Source: Nannochloris sp. 'desiccata'
Taxonomy: Eukaryota; Chlorophyta; Trebouxiophyceae; Chlorellales; Chlorellaceae
Reading direction: 5' to 3'
Length of the DNA: 64,000 nucleotides
NCBI GenBank assembly: GCA_019044685.2
Contig: JAGTXX020000015.1
Span: 124,001 to 188,000 of the forward strand
The first letter of the stretch is position 1; each line of letters starts with the position of its first letter. Both the position numbers and the translations under genes were made by a program. This document shows, one piece after another, positions 59,001 to 64,000 of this stretch. The notes under the pieces are model-generated. The model saw only the letters and a list, made by a program, of their open reading frames with translations. It had not been told where the DNA came from and did no database searches.

Positions 59001-59419
59001 GCGCAGCTTCCAAATTAAAATCTGAAGTTGGCGCTCTACAGACGGCACAGCTGAGCGCCGAAGCGACTGCACAGTTATTGGAGAACCAAAATGCCATGTA
59101 TATGCGTGTTTCTGCCCTTCAAATTACGTTGAGTGAAAAAGAACATGAATATAACAAGTTTGAAGATGCGTTCTTGCGTGAAATTGCGTCGTTAAAGGCG
59201 AAATTAAAGGCAAAAAAGAAGAAAAATCCACTTTCAAAAGTCGTTTCCAGTGCTGCCAGAGGGCTTAATAAAGGATTTGAAGCAGCAAAGACAAATGTAC
59301 AGGACATGGTTATGAATAGCGCAAGTGGTAGTGCTGCAGGAAGTGCGCCTGCATCAGCGAAAAAGACAGGGGCTTCTCCATTTACCTCGTTAAGTAAACG
59401 ATTTGGGGCAGCGGTATAG
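56042..59419 (+). CDS. Long Ala/Glu-rich coiled-coil protein, 1125 aa
   Basis: This is a single open frame from the ATG at 56042; the frame is open slightly upstream only from a TTG. After a ~50-residue Ser/Pro/Thr/Gly head, residues about 50-760 are almost continuous Ala/Glu/Lys heptads, a predicted long rod. A break with an acidic stretch (DLEVSDDEDDEDL) lies near 905, and more coiled coil follows to about 1065. The tail is basic (KAKLKAKKKKNPL), with a Ser/Ala end. The design is that of a structural filament, tether or centrosomal rod. Coiled-coil similarity is not diagnostic, so I name no family. Alanine content is extreme, partly from GCA/GCT repeats. Confidence 0.8.
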   Translation: MDTPRSSTSVTHYGTPNGTPRGTPPSIGTSARKGPRPPGESPAFDVELNKLRSQLRSVDLEKNDLAKEVRTLLSQIASKDAAIEALEYRSTAAEEQALQAEGQLASSRREALKHEKERKRLQSELDAANADADRLNQLVLAGTGGEGGGNSMEDVVRLHNQLASQRKEIMRLKEECKGANNVIMAKDKALIQVEAEIAAAKEANASRKDDQNKIRDLRRQLTEAHAKLGGSERLGLMVETEASEVKAELTTRTAQFEKQQEMMAKMQAEVTAAQTAIMDAERIAAEAKADAAAAMALAEKARLAEAARMKEGSYISHLKHAEELRLREDEADALKERLQAAQRELQLAKLLRHRVLNAVDMAVDTIITGEDVSEELKTASGIVDELRGQIKELRAALAAKDADIAALENLKNASLARALHEKLEAHNAKARLAQEIGEYNYTIEFNEPAPGPKEQAEAAAAAAAAQEAASATSVAAVAAERDAANLAAAEAKLLATQAQKLAENAAQGEAQAVTAKEEAVAAKHVAEAAAAAAALRVTEMQSTLASKEQEVEGIHKALAALKEVDQRRQLDAEAGVSRLEEASAEVARLTALVAAAELTRENMATELETAKKDVITLEDKVKEVTTASNKASTAALTELEAARSQLEATSSQYSEMKEKIKIAEAAAAAATLAVTNKEHSERATAIEAAAAAAAAAKEAQQAQNDLEIQLRDKELLVADLESTLKKQEIDAAEQATQLAGKIAEVESASAALEALQTALEGAREEAAAAQKAASTPVRLTEDEEREAPAQLRTPSAIRTAAAAATIAAAASVEPIAGATAVANRANDGDGGDVPVATSLKADADHLHELVASKVEVAVLKQKIDELESELAALSPLRHGQITPSGAVQVGGSDDGSSSDLEVSDDEDDEDLSRGLRFRRGDASTSLKDAGMTSAALASVLDKLITARQSGTGTAENGTSEAAVYEEAKRLLQAELARLGTELADDAGAASKLKSEVGALQTAQLSAEATAQLLENQNAMYMRVSALQITLSEKEHEYNKFEDAFLREIASLKAKLKAKKKKNPLSKVVSSAARGLNKGFEAAKTNVQDMVMNSASGSAAGSAPASAKKTGASPFTSLSKRFGAAV

Positions 59420-59695
59420 AGTTGGATTTTTTTTTCTTTCCGATGTTTAGATTCGTTATTTATAACCTTATGGATATTTAATTTCTTGACTTGAATGATA
59501 TATGAAGACGTCGTTATTACCTTTAAACCAAATTATATATTCCTTTCATTTTTTTTTTACCCCTCTCTTCTATCTAGACTAGTCTCTCTTTTCTGACGGG
59601 AACAGGTCTAAAATTTTCTAACGATAAAAAATAAAAAGCACAATATAAGTCTGAAAATTAGGACCCATCATCTCAATAGGATCTGCATGTGTTAT

Positions 59696-60910
59696 CTACG
59701 CAGTCTTTCCGGTAATTCTCTCTCCAAGCTTGCCATAGATCAAAGAATACATGGTCGCTACAAGCACAACGCCAGCAAAAATGTTACCAGCTGTTACAAT
59801 CAATAAGTTCTTAGCAACAAACTGCCACATAGTCACATTCGCACCAACCACGATACCAAGAGGCACAAAGAACATATTGGCAATGCAATGTTCAAGACCA
59901 ATGCACACGAATGCAGAGACAGGGCCAAGGCAGGCAATGAATTTACCTCCAAAACTGTTTGCGGCGAGCGCCTGCCAAACAGCCAAGCAGACAAACCAAT
60001 TGGCAGCAACAGCCTTGAAGAAGGTCTCCTTAATGGGGTAGGCGACTTTGTAGACAGCAAGCATTTCAGCACCAGTCTTGAGTTGAGGTAAGAGACCGGT
60101 GTTGGCAAATAGGAAGAGACCTAAAGCACAACCAATAATGTTTCCTGCATAAGAGCAAATCCAGTTTTTGGCGAGGCTTTTTAAATCAGCTTTTCCTTCA
60201 TAGACTGCAGCAGTAACGAGAGCGGTGTTTCCAGTGAAAAGCTCAGCACCGCAGGTTAAGATAATCAGCAATGCATAAGGGAATCCAATAGCACCCATGA
60301 GGTACTTCTGAAGACCAGGGTTTGACTGGGCAAGGCCAGGGCAGTTGGGTGCCACTGTCAACAAAAGTGCCCCTCCAAGAGACACATAGCATCCAGCAAG
60401 AGCGCCAAGAAGGATGATCTTCCACCAAGGTAACGCAGCCTTGTATGCACCCATAGCAGCAGCACGTTGGTAAATAGCAGCAGGGGCGATAACAGAAGAG
60501 ACAGACACCTCGCCAGAGATAACAACAGGCTGGATGGTGGGAGCGGCGTCAGAGGCATTGGTATCGGCAGACGGAACGGGGAAGCGAGCACCACCACCGG
60601 AAGGACGGTCAATGGGCATACCAGAGCGGATGACGCGGGAGATAGGAGCGCGGGTGGCGGAGCGCAAGGTCACAGAGGCTGCATTTTTTTTTGAAAAAGC
60701 GGAAGTGATGGTTTGGTTAGAGGAATTGAAACGATAGTAGGGACGAGATCTGATAGATTTTTTATGAGATCGTATTGTATACACTATCCATAGCTTGGAA
60801 ACGACCATGATCAAGCATATAATTGAGAGAAGGCTCGACAGCTGCAACCCCAACTTCGATTGGTTGGCAAGATTGGAGGGTTGCGGTAGTGTAGCGTTGC
60901 CTATACGCAT
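59696..60910 (-). CDS. Formate/nitrite transporter (FNT) family, NAR1-like
   Basis: This is 404 residues from the ATG at 60910. The transporter part begins near residue 135 (AAAMGAYKAALPWWKIILLG) and contains six membrane helices with the FNT features. These are the GCAELFTGNTALVTAAVYEG block, the NWICSYAGNIIG half-repeat, and AVAANWFVCLAVWQA with FVPLGIVVGAN. Green algal NAR1 proteins of this family move nitrite or bicarbonate into the plastid. The long N-terminal region is Ser/Arg-rich, fitting a transit peptide. However, residues about 22-45 are strongly hydrophobic and may reflect an unrecognised intron or alternative start. The true N-terminus is therefore uncertain. Confidence 0.9.
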   Translation of the reverse strand: MRIGNATLPQPSNLANQSKLGLQLSSLLSIICLIMVVSKLWIVYTIRSHKKSIRSRPYYRFNSSNQTITSAFSKKNAASVTLRSATRAPISRVIRSGMPIDRPSGGGARFPVPSADTNASDAAPTIQPVVISGEVSVSSVIAPAAIYQRAAAMGAYKAALPWWKIILLGALAGCYVSLGGALLLTVAPNCPGLAQSNPGLQKYLMGAIGFPYALLIILTCGAELFTGNTALVTAAVYEGKADLKSLAKNWICSYAGNIIGCALGLFLFANTGLLPQLKTGAEMLAVYKVAYPIKETFFKAVAANWFVCLAVWQALAANSFGGKFIACLGPVSAFVCIGLEHCIANMFFVPLGIVVGANVTMWQFVAKNLLIVTAGNIFAGVVLVATMYSLIYGKLGERITGKTA

Positions 60911-61237
60911 TTTTATGTTAGGCAATCTCCAGATGTTGCAATAGCAGCCAACTTTAACAGCTGATCTTACCCTTGTTTGGCAGCCTGAGCCTGGAAATTT
61001 TAAGTTGTAAATTCTGCATGGTCGTCTAAATAGGGCCGCAAGGGCTTAATTAAAAAATAATAATATAAGTAATTGAACAATGCAGCCGATACGTCTAGAT
61101 TGCTATCTAAAGAGGATGGGGAGTACCCACCGAGCAACCGCAGTCAACCCACGAGAAAGGTCCCCATTCTAGAAATTGCCAGTTGATCATTTAATTTCTT
61201 TCCATATGTATTATGACGTGTGTCTGTATATGCCGTT
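60911..61237. promoter_or_regulatory. Divergent promoter region, FNT / PARP16-like
   Basis: This is 327 AT-rich bases between divergent starts. Nothing else is seen. Confidence 0.4.
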
Positions 61238-62437
61238 ATGCCCGAGAGTGAGACAGATGGCCAGTGGCAGGAGATAATTAGATTCTATGCCCAGGGAAGT
61301 GATCTGCTTTTAAATTGTCTGGCTGCTGCTTCTCTCAGCTATAGAAGAGCGACTGGTGAGTATTAAAGAACCAACAATGCACCGGGAAAAATGTTAGGTG
61401 TTCTAGCGCATTAATTTTTCTCGAATCCAATCCCAGTCCAATGTACCCGTCCGTCACCAAAGCATCTCTCTCTCTCAATTTTGCTCTCCAAACTACAACT
61501 TGCAGTGTGTGTCCCATTTCCTAAATGTTTCCAGCTTTCAAACAACTCCCGTGATTACTCTGCCTTACAACAATGTCTAGATACCCTCCCTTCTTTGCAT
61601 GAACTCTCAACCGCCTCCAAAGAAAATTTAAATTTAACTTGTCAACATCGGGCCCTTTTAGAATGGACTCTAGCAAGCCACCCACGTCGAAAAGCTTCCG
61701 CTTTCCAACCCATTTCTTTACTTACGTTTCTCCATGAGGTACCCTGTGCTCGCTTGACTGGTTCTCACGCGAGCAACCCTTCGTTGCTTCCCGAGGCCGT
61801 TTTCAAACTTGCCCTCAACGCTCAACCCAATGTTGCGGACACGAACAGTGCTCTGAATGGCGGTTTTGAAGGTAACGATGCCGCCCAACAACGCACAGTA
61901 ACAGCCTTCCATGGCACTTCCTTTGAATGTTTGCACAGCATTCTGAGATCTGGTCTCGTTCCAGCTTCCAACACCAAGCTCGAAAGGAATGGGAAGACCT
62001 TTGGTGAAGGAATCTACCTTACTACTGAGCTTCCTGTGGCATATTCCTTTTGTAGCGGCGCCGAAAGGTGGAAGGGAAGTACTTTAGCTCCTGAAGGAAC
62101 CAGGCTGCGGTGTGTTTTGGTCTGTGGGGTTAAAGAAAACGCCCAAATTGACAAGACAGAACTCGTTTCGAACAAGAACGGCGATCCGCCGCCAGAGCAT
62201 TATTTAGTGATTGATAGACCGGATTTAATTAAAATTCAGTATATTTTGGTGTATGTAGATCACTGTGGGAATAATAGTAGTAGAAATTTAGCAGCAGCAG
62301 CACCAGTGGCGGGGCAAGATAGTCAAAATACTGGAGCCGTTAGTTTGTCCTCGATGGCGGGTGTTGTTGTTTTCATAGCAATTGTTTTGTGGTTGATAAT
62401 GCCGGGTTCTTCATCCAGTAGAAACTTTATGTACTGA
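61238..62437 (+). CDS. PARP16: PARP16-like mono-ADP-ribosyltransferase, tail-anchored
   Basis: Two exons, 61238-61355 and 61506-62437, split a Val codon and give 349 residues. An N-terminal helical region is followed by the ART catalytic core. The core has AFHGTSFECLHSILRSGLVP with His near 175, KTFGEGIYLTTELPVAYSFC, and the last strand QYILVYVDH. The third triad position is not Glu, as in mono-ADP-ribosyl PARP16. A hydrophobic helix (AGVVVFIAIVLWLIM) close to the C-terminus matches the tail anchor that puts PARP16 in the ER and nuclear envelope. Animal PARP16 modifies the stress sensors PERK and IRE1. A TGTAA overlaps the stop region at 62441. Confidence 0.9.
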
Positions 62438-62440
62438 TAC

Positions 62441-62445
62441 TGTAA
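62441..62445 (+). terminator. TGTAA near the PARP16-like stop
   Basis: The TGTAA begins only 4 bases after the stop codon. It is either an unusually close poly(A) signal or a chance match. Confidence 0.3.
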
Positions 62446-62578
62446 TAACAAAGCAGAAACCTGATTATCCTCTGCCTACCCCCTCGACTCTTGCTACAAT
62501 CCGGCAAGTGTGAGGGAGCGAGGGCAAGGGCATTGGGGGAGTTGGGGAAGAAAGCATGGCATGCTTCGTTTGGCAGGC

Positions 62579-62585
62579 TGCGCGC
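62579..62585 (+). promoter_or_regulatory. Metal-response-element-like heptamer upstream of metallothionein
   Basis: TGCGCGC matches the animal MRE core TGCRCNC and lies 82 bases before the metallothionein ATG. It is a single short match, and the factor that reads MREs in animals is not established in green algae, so this is weak. Confidence 0.2.
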
Positions 62586-62666
62586 GGCTGCGGAGAAAAG
62601 CGAAATTTTTACATTTATTTCACCTTGTTTTTTCTTTTATTTCTCCATTAAGACAAAAAACAAAGA

Positions 62667-63017
62667 ATGACGTGCCCTGCATGTAAAAACGGCTGCAGCT
62701 GTGGCGAGAAATGTGCATGCAACAAAGAATCTTGTGGGTGCTGCCCTTCTCCCACCGGACAAGCATGTGCAAATTGTAACGCTGCTGGTGGATGCACGTA
62801 AGTTAAAGACACAAAATGAAGTCAGGAACTCGCAAATCGCGGTCCAAGGCACATTTAGTGGGGTTTAAGGTTGCAGCATGAATAATTGTTACCGCGGTCC
62901 TTCTCCCATTTTTTTTATAGGTGCCCTGAAGGTTGCCAGTGCCCAATGGGCTGTACTTGCTGCGCTGATCGTAGCGCAAAAGTAGCAGCAGAATCAGGTG
63001 GTACCAGCGCACATTAA
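62667..63017 (+). CDS. Metallothionein, 75 aa, 18 cysteines
   Basis: Two exons, 62667-62797 and 62921-63017, split a Thr codon and give 75 residues. Eighteen Cys lie at positions 3, 6, 10, 12, 16, 18, 23, 25, 26, 34, 37, 43, 45, 49, 51, 55, 57 and 58, mostly as CxC, CxxC and CC, with no aromatic residue. It starts MTCPACKNGCSCGEKCACNK and ends in a Cys-free Ser/Ala/Gly tail. The spacing resembles small green algal and plant-type metal-binding proteins more than the animal pattern. It is expected to bind Cu, Zn or Cd through thiolate clusters in the cytosol. It is too short and divergent for standard gene finders. Confidence 0.9.
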
Positions 63018-63555
63018 GACACACCCTGCACAGTTCCGAACAACAACAAAGGAAACTTTGACAAAGCCTTCCTCCTTAACAAATGCATTTTCCTCCTCGA
63101 GTGGTCTCGTATGAGAGGAGATGCTCAGTCGTCTGGCTTCCTTCATGTACACTACACGCATGTACTATTCTGATTGCTTTTTATGTTTTATGTGATATTC
63201 TTATCAGTGCCATATATGTAACATTTTCATCTTATTTTTCTGTCTGCAAAAGCTTTCATCAGCTGCGATGAGGTTCACCATTGACCGGCTCGAGGGAAGG
63301 TTTTCCCGCCTTAAAAATAGTTGAGACATTAGGCACGTATAGAATCAGACAAATCAAAGGCAAAAATAATTGAAAATGTCGGCATAATATAAAAGTAAGA
63401 TACAGAAAAGACACCAAAGCGAGGGTCATAACAGAAGAAAAAAATCAACGCCATTCATAAAAATAGGAGAGAAAGCACCCCATTCAATTTTTTAAATTCA
63501 TTTCAAATCAAATCAATTTATTTTGGTATAATTATTATTTTCGGTAATATTCGTG
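63018..63555. other. Convergent intergenic
   Basis: This is 538 AT-rich bases between the metallothionein and isoamylase stops. I see no gene. Confidence 0.45.
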
Positions 63556-63975
63556 TCATTTAAGATGCTCAATCACCGCAGCAACCAACACAATCGCTGC
63601 TTTTCCACTGACCAAATACCCTTCACCTTCAACTTCTTCTAAATTTTCCATCGCTGCATCTTGTGGGGCTTCCAGACTTGTATCCACAGCTCTCAACCAC
63701 GTATGTCCAGCAGGTGCAGCAGGCAATGTGGCGGTCACCGTCATTGGGTGAGGATTAAAACCTACATAGACTGCGCTCCCGTCGGGGTGCCGGACAGAGA
63801 AGCCAAGGTAGCTAGAGCAATGAGGGGCATGATACGGACCATACTCACCACCTTCTCCTCCTTCTCCGCCGGAAACAGCGGCGGCTCCCACCCACTCAGG
63901 CTCATTCGTAGCGGTCGCACCGTGCCAAGTCAAATCCCTGGGAGAGTCAAATTTCGGTGGTAAGAGTAAATGGGG
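63556..63975 (-). CDS. Isoamylase-type starch debranching enzyme, last exon only
   Basis: The terminal exon (63975-63556, 139 residues) begins after an AG acceptor at 63977-63976; the rest lies beyond the window. It reads PPKFDSPRDLTWHGATATNE, a Gly/Glu loop, HPDGSAVYVGFNPHPMTVTA and then PAAPAGHTWLRAVDTSL. It ends with a final beta strand. This is the C-terminal domain of plant isoamylases (glycoside hydrolase 13), where DLTWHG-type and NPHP motifs are typical. These enzymes cleave alpha-1,6 links during starch synthesis or breakdown in the plastid. The class (ISA1, 2 or 3) cannot be decided from this exon. Confidence 0.88.
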   Translation of the reverse strand, partial: PHLLLPPKFDSPRDLTWHGATATNEPEWVGAAAVSGGEGGEGGEYGPYHAPHCSSYLGFSVRHPDGSAVYVGFNPHPMTVTATLPAAPAGHTWLRAVDTSLEAPQDAAMENLEEVEGEGYLVSGKAAIVLVAAVIEHLK

Positions 63976-64000
63976 CTAACTTTCTTCTTAATCTGGAGAC

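Overview
This is a gene-dense nuclear segment of a photosynthetic eukaryote, most likely a small chlorophyte green alga. The evidence is threefold. Genes have few, short GT-AG introns and use the standard code with all three stop codons. Several messages carry TGTAA a few tens of bases after the stop, the usual green algal poly(A) signal (8732, 17956, 21388, 46557, 47492, 62441). The gene set combines a plastid phosphoenolpyruvate/phosphate translocator, phytoene desaturase, RbcX, isoamylase, plastid-type Obg and Era GTPases, a pKIWI502-like flavoprotein, an RWP-RK factor and plant-type ATG11 with ordinary eukaryotic housekeeping genes. A compact trebouxiophyte such as Picochlorum/Nannochloris would fit, but that is inference.

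Layout: 1-5.3 kb holds an acidic protein cut by the window edge, an organellar RluB-type pseudouridine synthase, the PEP/phosphate translocator and a small unknown protein. 5.6-9.9 kb holds NMD3, cytosolic ribosomal protein L17 and the Rubisco assembly chaperone RbcX. 10.8-15.4 kb holds PRMT5 and a divergent R2R3-MYB. 15.8-22.5 kb holds Obg, a coiled-coil protein, Era and a pKIWI502-like oxidoreductase. 22.9-31.2 kb holds prefoldin 3, the RWP-RK protein, a fatty-acid-binding-like protein and a YccV/HspQ-domain protein. 31.4-39.1 kb holds CGR1/CCDC86, proteasome subunits PSMB3 and RPN3 tail to tail, ATG11 and SGF11. 39.3-40.9 kb is a large inverted repeat. 41-47.4 kb holds phytoene desaturase, a ZC3HC1/NIPA-like zinc-finger protein, ribosomal protein S18 and TMCO1. 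48.2-64 kb holds a RING protein, a Glu/Gln-rich protein, a TraB protein, a long coiled-coil protein, a formate/nitrite transporter, a PARP16-like ADP-ribosyltransferase, a metallothionein and the last exon of an isoamylase.

The genes do not form an operon-like system. The themes that recur are organelle ribosome maturation (RluB, Obg, Era), cytosolic ribosome production and export (L17, S18, NMD3, CGR1) and proteostasis (prefoldin, two proteasome subunits, ATG11, RING).

The feature that ordinary genes do not explain is the 39,269-40,907 inverted repeat. Its arms of roughly 600 bp face each other across about 150 bp and carry two copies of an unidentified coding sequence between SGF11 and phytoene desaturase. 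Exon boundaries were read by eye from GT-AG signals, reading phase and protein family fit; no search was run.
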